A stretch of DNA of 64,000 nucleotides, from contig JAFFSR010000347.1 in assembly GCA_017163975.1 (NCBI GenBank), positions 1,190,001 through 1,254,000 of the forward strand, in the 5' to 3' direction. The notes beneath the pieces were generated by a model. The model worked only from the letters and a program-made list of their open reading frames with translations. It was not told the DNA's origin and searched no databases. Origin of the DNA: Anastatus disparis (taxonomy: Eukaryota; Arthropoda; Insecta; Hymenoptera; Eupelmidae). Every line of letters starts with the position of its first letter. Position 1 is the stretch's first letter. Below are positions 44,301 through 55,635 of this stretch, piece after piece. Position numbers and translations under genes: made by a program.

Positions 44301-46061
44301 AAAAGAAAGAACTTATAACATCAATTTTTAAAATTTTCAATATATAATAAAAATGCAATTAATTATTTACAAAATTACGAATTAATAAAATGAATCTAAC
44401 TATTAATTCGCTTAGAATATAGTGAATAAAGAAGGGAATTTAAATCATAAGCTGATACATTAATATTTTGTATGTTACTGGTTACATTTCATATACATAT
44501 TTTATGTAATATTATATTCTAAAATAATTAAAATAATAGTAATAATTCATTTTCTACATTGTGAATATCAAACTAAATAAAAAATAATTGATGAATCGAC
44601 CATTTTAGTTAGCAAAATTTCTATTAGGGCTATTTTTAAATTATAAAATACACAAATATATAAAAATGCATTTTTATATATTTAATAAAGTAGTTTAGTT
44701 CAATAAAAACACATATCTTTTTATGATTACATTTTTTTATAGTTTTCACTATTACTTTATTTATTTTATATAATTATTTACCGACATATTACCGGCTGTA
44801 CACGGTAAGATTTTTTTTTAAATTTTGATAGAAGGTATCCAATATTGCTTATACCAAACATAATAGCATAATAAGTAACTTTTTCTTATGGACGGTGACA
44901 AAATCTATTAACTATTCGTAGCTTAAATTTAACTATTTCTAAATATGGGTATGTTTTACGTGAAATTTTAAACAAAAAATATTGCGATTTATTTTATTTA
45001 AAAATAAATACTTTTTAGATAATAAAATCAGAAATTTAACTATTAAAAATAATGTTTGGCAAAAAATAAGTTGTATATTACATGCCATTCCCAACAAAAA
45101 ATATTCTTATTACCAAAAGTTAATTACTAGTGAAAAATAAATTTAAAAGTTGATCTATGAAAGGGATAAAGTTGTATTTAAACAGTTGAGAAAAATAAAA
45201 TATTGGCAAAATGAAAAAATATAACCTTTAGAATCACTACAAAAATATTATAAAAACCAGTTATTTGTTTCCACTAGATTGAAATATAATATTTTATAAA
45301 GTTAATGAAAAATTTTATTGTCTCTTGTTTGAGAAAAAGTTGGAAAAAGTTTTACCAACGAAAATTTCATAAATTGATATAAGTACATCAACAATCGTTT
45401 TATAAGTACATTTTTTTAAAAAATTGTATTTCCCTTATTAAATAAATTTTTTTTTAATTATAACTTTTTTGTTTGTTATAATTGATAATTTTTACGTAAA
45501 CGTAACTAATATTAATAAAGAGATGGGTTGTTAGATAAAGACTCAGAATTCAGCGTTATATTAATAAGATCTATTACGATCTGTTCTATTTATCAAACAT
45601 GATATAAAATGACTTATCGCCGAAATCAATAAAATAATAAAATCAATGTTACTAAAAATTCTATTTGTTAAATATTTAAATTGATTGCATTGAATCAATT
45701 TAACTGTAAATATTATGTTCCGGTTTTTATCAACTCGGCATATATTCTTCTATTCATTCGTACTTACACTGAAAAATAAATAGTGATGTAGCTGAACTAC
45801 CGGTAGTCGAACCACGCTCTCTTAAGTTCGTATGCACGGAGTCTTGCTGCAAGAGAACAGTAGCGCCTCTGTGGCAAAAGAGCTTCACTTCACATCGGAG
45901 AGACGCGAGTGGGAACTGAGAAGCCCCTCAAAAAGAACGGTTAGCTTCTTCTGTGGGGCATCACACTCACCACCAGAGAAAAGATTTGCATGCTTACTGT
46001 TTGGTAAAGCAGAAGTACTTCGTGGGACTCGTAGTTCACCACTTTCTTTTCAGTGTATATA
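44301..46061. other. No gene recognised
   Basis: AT-rich to 45780. Then 45790-46050 is of balanced composition and forms the first half of a 166-codon plus-strand frame (45832-46332), the second half of which is the 10-bp array. No domain is recognisable, so I do not call it a gene. Confidence 0.4.
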
Positions 46062-46390
46062 TACTCACTCGTACTCATGCATACTCATTTTAACTTACGT
46101 AAACTCATTTACACTCTTGCAAATTTCTAAATATTCATCCATACTCTTAAATACTTATTTGCACTCTTGCGTACTCTTGAATACTCATTGGTACTCTTGC
46201 ATACTTTTCAATATTCATTCGTATTCTACGAATACTCATTCTTACTGTTGCATACTCACTAAATCTCTTTCAAACTTTTACGTATTCATTACTAAAAGCG
46301 TTCACGAAAAGAGTATTAGAGAGTACGCATGAGAACTAAAGAATGCTTGAGAGTACTGAAGAGTTTTTCTATGAGTAATTAAGTGAGAAA
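46062..46390. repeat. 10-bp periodic array TACTCNTNNN, forward then inverted
   Basis: From 46062 to about 46260 some 20 units follow the pattern TACTCNTNNN with a strict 10-base step (TACTCACTCG, TACTCATGCA, TACTCATTTT and so on). From about 46311 to 46390 units of the complementary type GAGTANNNAN run in the opposite orientation. The whole is palindromic. Confidence 0.75.
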
Positions 46391-47592
46391 CCCCTCGGAA
46401 TTTTTTAAAAAATATAGTTTGATTTATGTCTATAAACAAATTGAATATCTTTTTCAATTTTGAATTAAATGAAACCCAAAAACTTTTGTTTGAAAATACT
46501 CTAAAAGGCGCTCATCTTAAAAAAGAAAAGTCAAATTCCGCTCAATAGTTTTTGAGCTAGGACTTACCAAAGTTAACTTGTGTTTATTATTAAACAATAA
46601 ACAATAAAAAGTCAATTGAAGCGTAGATTAATTCATTGCTCTTATTTTCGAAATATTCATCTTCAAATTTTATATTATTTCCATTTTAAATTATTAAATC
46701 TTCAAATAGCAGAATTATAATGTAAAAAATAAATAAAGTGACCATCGTATGCTTGAGTATTTACTTTAGATTCACTCAGGTAATGTTAAGGTTATAATGC
46801 ATTCAGAAAATAAATAAAAATAAAAGACTCAGCTAAAGCTTGATCATAATTGAGCTTTGACTTTGGCAAGGGTCAATGATTTTAATTCGCTTTACACAAA
46901 TGTTTCTTTTTCATACATTTCAAACATTTTATTTGAGGCTAATTCCATTTCAAATCGAACAGTCAGTATACACTCAAGTCACCAATTACTGCGCTAATGG
47001 AGTATGTTATTCTACCCTAAAAATAAGGGTATACGTATTTTTTTATTTTGCTAAAATATCAAAATTGCATACAAAAACTAAATGTTAAAACTGAAAATGT
47101 TGAGAATAACTTTAGAGGGCTATCGTTTTACCAATTTTCAATGAATTTTGGTAAACCTAATTTTGTTTTATTATGTTTTAAGCCCTCTTTAATTCAGTGC
47201 AAGAAATTTCAAAAAAGACTAAAAAATTACTAAGATATGTGCATTTTACCAAAAAATGCACTTTTTATGCACATGCATTTTTCTCGAAAAACCCATTTTT
47301 TTTTTGCTGAAATTTTTTGTGCTCATAGAGGACCAAATTACCTATCTAATGATACTTGGTTGATCCCGTACTTATTTGTTTGAAGCGAGAAAAAAAATTC
47401 ACAAATTTTATTGGTGAAAAATTTTTGTATATACGTTCGGAAATTTTAAGCAATGTAGATTTAAACACTATCCTTCTTTTAGCATTACCCAGGAACAACG
47501 ACGTGGACGTAGAAGGTTTCTGTTCCCTTCGGGGTGCTCTTTTAAAGTGAGTTTCCCTTGCCTCTCACTGTTGGGATGCGTCAAAAATATAA

Positions 47593-49737
47593 TTATAAAT
47601 AATTACTTTTTTTTATTTTTGCACTTATTATTTTTAGTTCTAAGTGTAGCCTTACGACGTTTGACTTTTTTTCCTTGTCTTTCACTTTAGTCAGTGCATG
47701 TATAGCTGTTCTGCCAATAAATATATGCGATTTCAATTCCCCAAGTTGTTTTAACCACATATAACTTTTTTGAATCCCATTATATTTAGGAACTGTACTC
47801 CATTCAATATTTTTTTCTTTTCTAAATTTTTCAATCTCATTTATTGGTAATAATATGATTTTGATTGCACTGGTGTACTTTTGAACCCAATTTATAAAAT
47901 CGACAGCATTTTGTATCGATTCTTCATGAACTCTTTTTAAGTTATGTGAAGTAGCATAATGCTTTAGAAGCCCACCTATTCCATCAACGGCTCCTTTCCC
48001 ATGACCAGTCGCAGAAAATAACCATTTCATTTAATATGAAAAATGTTTGAATTCATGTAGCTGAAAACGATTTTTAAATTGGCTTGCAGCTCCATCTGAT
48101 ATAATAGTGACTTTAGTAACTAAATCATTTTTCATAAGATCGATAATTTTATTTATTGCTAATAGCGCATATGCAGTATCATGCTTTTTGTCGTCACTAA
48201 CGATCGCAAAGCTTTGCGTTATCTCTCCTTGGTAACAGACTGCAGTAAAAATAGAAATTTTGTTATTCACCCAATGATTTCCCTGAACCGCTTTATTATT
48301 TATTACAGACCAATTTTCTGCACAATCAACGATAATTAACTTAGTAAGATCAGCTTTACCTTCTTCTTTTTCTTTTTTATAGCTTCACGTTGAATATTTT
48401 TTATGTATACGTGAGTACTTGCTTTTAGTGCGCAGATTGAAAATTTTTCTTTAAAAACTGATAAGCTTACTGTTTGTTTGATAAGATTACCATTATCCCA
48501 CAAAGCAAACGTAATTTCATCTTCACAATTTTCTTTCAATTTTTACAATTTTAATGTGATACCCTCACTACCGGGGCAATAATTGCATTCTTGCAAGAAA
48601 CACGAATCAGATGGTTCAGAACACAACATTGCGTTAGTTATTTCTGAACGAATTAAATCTAATTCAGAATTATTATCGCCTCTAAAACGAATTAAACTTG
48701 TAAGAAACAGTTCAAAATTTTCGCAATGTACACAAAGACAAGTTTCCTTCACAGGGCTTGTTAAGACGAAACTTGATCTTAGACTATAGAATTTCGATTT
48801 TCCTATTTGTAAGTTTGGATTTTCTTGTCTTAATTGACTATATGTTTCTTTTAAGCTTCGAGTATGAAACCGTTTAACTTTTTTAGTTTTTGTATTATTA
48901 ACTTTAACAGTAACAACATCAGATTTATTTGGACTTTGTCTACTACAATTAAAATCATCATTTAAAAAATATTCCATAGCGATATTTTTTGTATTTTCAT
49001 GAATAGGATGACCAGTATATGAATCTGGCTCCGAATAAACTCCTTTATTTTTCACGAGATTTCTTGATTTATTTATCATATACTCGCTTATATTCGGGAA
49101 TAGTGAGCAAATTTTTATTTTGCTTAATTTTGAAGGTAGTAGAGTTAGAAGTTTTATTTTCTCCGAAACAGAAGAACATTTTTCTAAAGCCGATTTAAAA
49201 TTTTCTACAAATTCGTTCCCATAGTTTTCAGTCGAACTTTTGTCCGATTCTATTGATTCAACTGAAATGCCATACGCATCTTCTAATTTACTTCCGACAG
49301 TAGCAGAAAAAGCTGAAATTAAAGATTTTTTCTTTTTAGATACGTAATTTTCTGTTAAATTTTTAGGTATTGCAGTTTTTCTTTTTAGCGGCGAGACGCA
49401 TTGAGGTAAAATTGTATTAATACTCTCGTTCAATTCCTGTATTCGTTCGGGTGTCTTGGGGATGAAATCATCATGTTTTCCGCTAAAAAGTTCAGTGATT
49501 TCATTTTCAAGATGTAGATTCAAGATCCCTTAAAATCATTTTTGACATGCGTTCATGGCAATTTTTGCATACATTAGTAGATGGCAGTATCTTTAAATCT
49601 GGATAAAGCTGTGCCAAATTAATGGCCAAATCTTCCAACGGTCCAAAACGTAAATTTCTGCTTTTATAAACTACCTTCTTATGCATTTGAAAAAAATCGG
49701 GACATCGAACTCTTGTAGAAGAGTGAATTTCGGACAT
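47593..49737 (-). pseudogene. DDE-like transposase, frameshifted
   Basis: The minus-strand pieces 49737-49507, 49523-48543, 48539-48336, 48270-48031 and 48030-47593 are consecutive parts of one protein. The N-terminal part has a C-x2-C pair (CKNCHERM); the middle is long and Lys/Ser-rich and ends with paired cysteines (CLCVHC, CNYC). The C-terminal part has VTIISDGAASQFKNRF, and then FSATGHGKGAVDGIGGLLK, a signature I associate with a family of large insect transposon proteins. A frameshift near 49515, a stop near 48540, a shift near 48290 and a stop at 48031 disable it. I expect the Asp of ISDGA to be catalytic, by analogy with RNase H-fold transposases. The superfamily is uncertain: the near-TTAA target suggests comparison with Kolobok and piggyBac. 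Confidence 0.75.
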
Positions 49738-49970
49738 CGTAATTGCAGAGTTTTGTTTACTTTTTCACAAGTCCGAAAAGTACCTTTCAAAGCAGACGTA
49801 AGAATAACTAGCTTGTATATAACAATTCTAATATGCTGTTTTGGTTACGCGAGGTATTTGTCCGCGAATGAGCCTCCTATTGTCTGTGCATCGAAACATA
49901 CATAATATAGATATACACGAATAGAATTATTATTTTCCATTTTTTAATATTTATTTTTATATTACGAATT

Positions 49971-49976
<6 letters not shown>

Positions 49977-50044
<68 letters not shown>
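49977..50044. repeat. (TA)n microsatellite
   Basis: About 68 bp of TA repeats between the transposase remnant and the right TIR. Confidence 0.95.
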
Positions 50045-50047
<3 letters not shown>

Positions 50048-51821
50048 TATTGATGATATATACATACATACAAAGGTAAACAAATAATGAGCGAAGCATG
50101 CGACAGCGTTGGAATGAACATTGCTTAAGACTTTCGAACGTATATACAAAAATTTTACACCAATAAAATTTGTGAATTTTTTTTCTCGCTTCAAACAAAT
50201 AAGTACGGGATCGACCAAGTACCATTAGATAGGTAATTTGGTCCTCTATGAGCACAAAAAATTTCAGCAAAAAAAAAATGGATTTTTCGAGAAAAATGCA
50301 TGTGCATGAAAAGTGCATTTTTTGGTAAAATGCACATATCTTAGTCATTTTTTAGTCTTTTTTGAAATTTCTTGCACTGAATTAAAGAGGGCTTAAAATA
50401 TAATAAAACAAAATTAGGTTTACCAAAATTCATTGAAAATTGGTAAAACGATAGCCCTCTAAAGTTATTCTCAACATTTTCAGTTTTAACATTTAGTTTT
50501 TGTATGCAATTTTCAAAAGTGCATATCTGATGCAATTTTGATATTTCAGCAAAATAAAAAAATACGTATACCCTTATTTTTAGGGTAGAATACCATACTC
50601 CATTAGCGCAGTAATTCGTGACTTGAGTGTATACTGACTGTTCGATTTGAAATGGAATCAGCCTTGAATTAAACAGCAGTTTCAAACAGCGTAAAGGTAT
50701 GATAAATTTCTTTTATATTTTATGTTTTTAATAATTCTATTAACTTAGAAATTTTTTATAACAATTTATAATTTGATTTTATTTGATTACCTTTATTTTT
50801 TAAACATACATTTTATAAACATTTTTGTTAATTTTAAAATTTATTTTAATAGATGATTATATTGTATTCTATTTATTAGGATCATCTTTCATCCAAGGGT
50901 GTTTCATGTGAATATTGGGTCTGATATTTACATCATCTTATAAAATAAAAAGAGACGGACTCAGATTCAGCTTGAATCTCTGCTGTTGAATTAAACAGGA
51001 GTTTCAAACTGCGTAAAAGAATGATAAATTTCTTATAACTTTTGAGTCTTAGCCTCTTTTGAATTTTAAATGTGATGCTGTAGCTAAACAGATGCATAAT
51101 ATTTTGATAAAAGGCACGTAGATGTAAATGTATCCTAATAATGCAAATGCAACAGTTTTTATATTTTTCAATTGTATTTTCACATAAATTTAGAAGCATA
51201 CTTGCGTATACTTAAAAATTATAATTATAGAAAATATACATTTTAATTGTATCGGTTTATTATTTTTCTCATAAAATTTTTAAGAACATAAAATGTATAA
51301 GAAATTTATCATAACTTTACGCAGTTTGAAACTCCTGTTTAATTCAAATAAAATGTTTGAAATGTATGAAAAAGAAACATTTGTATAAAGCGAATTAAAA
51401 TCATTGACCCTTGCCAAAGTCAAAGCTCAATTATGATCAAGCTTTAGCTGAGTCTTTTATTTTTATTTATTTTTCAAATACATTATAACCTTAACAATAT
51501 CTGAGTGAATCTAAAGTAAATACTCAAGCATACTATGGTCACTTTATTTATTTTTTACATTATAATTCTGCTATTTGAAGATATAATAATTTAAAATGGA
51601 AATAATATAAAATTTGAAGATGAATATTTCGAAAATAAGAGCAATGATTTAATCTAGTTTGATTAAAACTTATCTTAAATTATAGAAAAATGTTTCCTTC
51701 TCTTTATTATAAATAATAATAAATTTATTTATTTTTCACATCATATTTCTTCTTCTGTATTATCCGTTTAAATAACTCTTAATTTTCAAATGAATTTTTC
51801 ACTTTCATACGAAGAACTTCC

Positions 51822-52209
51822 TTAAGAATGGGCCGAACTATCTGTCTTTGTCTAATAGCGTTTTTCATCATTTATGTAAACAATATCCGGTATAACAAGA
51901 AAAAAATAGCAGCCCCCGCTAGATATTAGTATAATAAGTAAGTTTTGTAATAACAAACAAATTTTTTCATTGCGTAGTTTTTGAGTAATTAGGGACCTAC
52001 CAAAAAAGATAGGTTATATTCTAGATGGCTAGTAGGTCTCTAATCAGTCAAAAACTATGCGGTAAAAAATTTGATTGTTATTACAAAATTTACTAATTAT
52101 ACTATTATCTAGCGGGGGCTGCTATTTTTTTCTTGTTATAAAGGATAGTTTTTATATTACTAATGAAAAACGCTATTAGACAGAGACAGATAGTTCGGCC
52201 CCTTCTTAG
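51822..52209. mobile_element. TTAA foldback family E, copy 2
   Basis: 388 bp, TTAAGAATGGGCCGAACTAT to GGCCCCTTCTTAG (TTAA mutated to TTAG). The equivalent point in the inverted arm (about 53000-53015) reads CATTATTAATTAAGGAAG, showing the empty TTAA site. Confidence 0.92.
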
Positions 52210-52414
52210 TTAATAATGTTTATCAAAAATTAATAATAAGTACAGAATTCTCATTTAGTTTATTATAGACATTAACGATAGAAATAATGATACTTTTAAA
52301 ATTATTTAACATTTTTTTCAATTATTTAAAATTTTTCAATTTTCTAATTTGTTTAAACAATATTAAAAATTAATATCAAATAAGTTCTCATTTAGTAGAT
52401 AAAATGACATAAGA

Positions 52415-52797
52415 TTAAGAGCAGGCCGGATTCGCTGTCCTTGTCTAATTGGCATTTTTGTTATTTATTCAAGTTTTAATCGGTGTATCTTCAAATTAAA
52501 GGTCGAGAACAATATATATTATTATTATGAACATCTATGCACAAGAAAAAAAATATCTATCGGTTTGTTTTTGAGAAAAGTAAGTAACACGAAAATATTA
52601 TAAACATAAACTTTTACTTTGGCGTTACTTACTTTTCTCAAAAACAAACCGGTAGATATTTTTTTTCTTGTGCATAGATGTTCATAATAATAATATATAT
52701 TGCGCTCGACCTTTTATTTGAAGGTACACCGATTAAAACTTGAGTAAATAACAAAAATGCCAATTAGACAAGGACAGCGAATCCGGCCTGCTCTTAA
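52415..52797. mobile_element. TTAA foldback family B, copy 4, at the U1/U2 junction
   Basis: 383 bp, TTAAGAGCAGGCCGGATTCG to its complement. Removing it leaves GACATAAGATTAATCTTATG, a perfect dyad, so it lies exactly on the axis of the 8.8-kb inverted repeat. Confidence 0.92.
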
Positions 52798-53331
52798 TCT
52801 TATGTCATTTTATCTACTAAATGAGAACTTATTTGATATTAATTTTTAATATTGTTTAAACAAATTAGAAAATTGAAAAATTTTAAATAATTGAAAAAAA
52901 TGTTAAATAATTTTAAAAGTATCATCATTTCTATCGTTAATGTCTATAATAAACTAAATGAGAATTCTGTACTTATTATTAATGATTGATAAACATTATT
53001 AATTAAGGAAGTTCTTCGTATGAAAGTGAAAAATTCATTTGAAAATTAAGAGTTTTAAACGGATAATATAGAAGAAGAAATATGATGTGAAAAATAAATA
53101 AATTTATTATTATTTATAATAAATAAAAGGAAACATTTTTCTATAATTTAAGATAAGTTTTAATCAAACTAGATTAAATCATTGCTCTTATTTTCGAAAT
53201 ATTCATCTTCAAATTTAATATTATTTCCATTTTAAATTATTATATCTTCAAATAGCAAAATTATAATGTAAAAAATAAATAAAGTGACCATCGTATGCTT
53301 GAGTATTTACTTTAGATTCACTCAGATATTG

Positions 53332-53544
53332 TTAAGGCGACTTCGAATTGTAGGTTAGGTTTTATTTTTGAGTTTACAAATTACTCTTTCAATATGTAAA
53401 ATTTTTCAGATTTTTTAATTTTTCACCATTCTACGGGTTATAATAAATGGTAGAAAATTAAAAAATTCAAAAAATTTTAGAAACTGAAAGAGTAATTTGT
53501 AAACTACAAAATGAAATCGAACCGAACTTCCGTAGTCGCCTTAA
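53332..53544. mobile_element. TTAA foldback, TTAAGGCGACT type
   Basis: 213 bp, TTAAGGCGACTTCGAATTGT to GAACTTCCGTAGTCGCCTTAA-type end. Long inner stem (AAATTACTCTTTCA and complement). Three other U arms show the empty site TGTTAAGGTTATAA (46785, 51485 and 54515, or complements). Confidence 0.92.
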
Positions 53545-54917
53545 GGTTATAATATATTTGGAAAATAAATAAAAATAAAAGACTCAGCTAAAGCTTGATC
53601 ATTATTGAGCTTTGACTTTGGCAAGGGTCAATGATTTTAATTCGCTTTATACAAATGTTTCTTTTTCATACATTTCAAACATTTTATTTGGATTAAACAG
53701 GAGTTTCAAACTGCGTAAAGGTATGATAAATTTCTTATATATTTTATGTTCTTAATAATTTTAAGAAAAAAATAATAAACCGATACAATTAAAATGTGTA
53801 TTTTCTATAATTATAATTTTTCAGTATACGCAAGTATGCTTCTAAATTTATGTGAAAATACAATTGAAAAATATAAAAACTGTTGCATTTGCATTATTAG
53901 GATACATTTACATCTACGTGCCTTTTATCAAAATATTATGCATCTGTTTAGCTACAGCATCACATTAAAAATTAAAAAGAGGCTAAGACTCAAAAGTTAT
54001 AAGAAATTTATCATTCCTTTACACAGTTTGAAACTCCTGTTTAATTCAACAGCAGAGATTCAAGCTGAATCTGAGTCCGACTCTTTTTATTTTATAAGAT
54101 GATGTAAATATCAGACTTAATATTCACATGAAACACCCTTGGATGAAAGATGATCCTAATAAATAGAATACAATATAATCATCTATTAAAATAAATTTTA
54201 AAATTAACAAAAATGTTTATAAAATGTATGTTTAAAAAATAAAGGTAATCAAATAAAATCAAATTATAAATTGTTATAAAAAATTTCTAAGTTAATAGAA
54301 TTATTAAAAACATAATATATATAAGAAATTTATCATACCTTTACGCAGTTTGAAACTCCTGTTTAATTCAAATAAAATGTTTAAATTGTATGAAAAAGAA
54401 ACATTTGTATAAAGCGCATTAAAATCATTAACCCTTGCCAAAGTCAAAGTTCAATTATGATCAAGCTTTAGCTGAGTCTTTTATTTTTATTTATTTTCTG
54501 GATACATTATAACCTTAATAATATCTGAGTGAATCTAAAGTAAATACTCAAGCATACGATGGTCACTTTATTTATTTTTTACATTATAATTCTGCTATTT
54601 GAAGATTTAATAATTTAAAATGGAAATAATATAAAATTTGAAGATGAATATTTCGAAAATAAGAGCAATGAATTAATCCAGTTTGATTAAAACTTATCTT
54701 AAATTATAGAAAAATGTTTCCTTTTATTTATTATATATAATAATAAATTTATTTATTTTTCACATCATATTTCTTCTTTTATATTATCCGTTTGAAACTC
54801 TTAATTCTCAAATAAATTTTTCACTTTCATACGGAGAACTTCTTTTATTAATAAATTAATAATGTTTATCAAAGATTAATAATAAGTGCAGAATTCTCAT
54901 TTAGTTTATTATAGACC

Positions 54918-55306
54918 TTAAGAAGGGGCCGAACTATCTGTCTTTGTCTAATAGCGTTTTTCATTATTTATATAAACACTATCTGGTATAACAAGAAAAA
55001 AATAGCAGCCCCCGCTAGATATTAGTATAATAAGTAAATTTTGTAATAAAAATCAAATTTTTTATCGCATAGTTTTTGACTAATTAGAGACCTACTAGCA
55101 ATCTAGAATATAACCTATCTTTTTTTGGTAGGTCTCTAATTATTTAAAAACTACGCAGTAAAAAAATTTGTTTGTTATTAAAAAATTTACTAATTATACT
55201 AATATCTAGCGGGGGCTGCTATTTTTTTCTTGTTATAAAGGGTAGTGTTTATATAAATAATGAAAAACGCTATTAGACAGAGACAGATAGTTCGGCCCCT
55301 TCTTAA
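54918..55306. mobile_element. TTAA foldback family E, copy 3
   Basis: 389 bp, TTAAGAAGGGGCCGAACTAT to its complement. It occupies a different TTAA from copy 2: the other U arms read AGACATTAACGAT here, uninterrupted. The two insertions are independent. Confidence 0.92.
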
Positions 55307-55635
55307 CGATTGAAATGATGATACTTTTAAAATTATTTAACATTTTTTTCAATTATTTACAATTTTTCAATTTTCTAATTTGTTTAAACAATATTAAAAA
55401 TAAATATCAAATAAGTTCTCATTTAGTAGATAAAATGACATAAGATTAAGCACTTTTTATGTAAAATAGACGAATAAATGTTTAAAGAAATACAAATTTT
55501 TTATCTCATGATTTAAAGTTATGTTAATATAACAAATTATACGCATAATTAATTATTTATCATAAGATATTTGAATTCCTTGACTTCCGGCACATCGATT
55601 TAAAAAAAAAGATCAAAATCGGACCATTAGGAGCC

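Larger units (their letters stand above)
46937..50663 (-). mobile_element. DNA transposon with ~0.53-kb TIRs and TTGA duplication
   Basis: TIRs 46937-47460 and 50118-50663 are inverted copies starting GGCTAATTCCATTTCAAATC and GGCTGATTCCATTTCAAATC. TTGA flanks both sides (46933-46936, 50664-50667). The unoccupied equivalents in the other U arms read ATTTGAATTAAAC (51345 region) and ATTTGGATTAAAC (53690), supporting these borders. The interior holds a broken transposase gene on the minus strand. Confidence 0.85.
46622..52418 (-). mobile_element. Long palindromic element U, copy 1 (truncated, with insertions)
   Basis: Ignoring insertions, this is the inverted copy of 52794-55446. Its own two arms (46622-46932; 51345-52418) are inverted repeats around a ~0.68-kb core (50668-51345). 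Insertions are the 3.7-kb DNA transposon (46937-50663) and a family-E MITE (51822-52209). The outer end of the left arm is lost at about 46622. Confidence 0.8.
52794..55446 (+). mobile_element. Long palindromic element U, copy 2
   Basis: Ends TTAATCTTATGTCATTTTAT and its complement. Arms 52798-53760 and 54300-55446 pair; the core is 53761-54299. The arms hold a 213-bp foldback (53332-53544) and a family-E MITE (54918-55306). It is not obviously coding: an 88-codon stretch that stays open in both U copies differs almost only by amino-acid-changing substitutions, which argues against selection. Confidence 0.8.

Noticed and set aside
43199..44347. Several long frames of alternating YI, CV or TH residues
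   Set aside because: They are translations of (TA)n and (TG)n microsatellites.
45832..46332. 166-codon plus-strand frame
   Set aside because: The second half is the 10-bp array in translation and the first half has no recognisable domain. It may contain a fragment of something real, but I cannot support it.
50933..54102. An 88-codon frame that stays open in both U copies (minus 50933-51199; plus 53794-54102)
   Set aside because: The differences between the two copies are nearly all amino-acid-changing, and the frame runs into arm repeat sequence. Nothing suggests selection for a protein.
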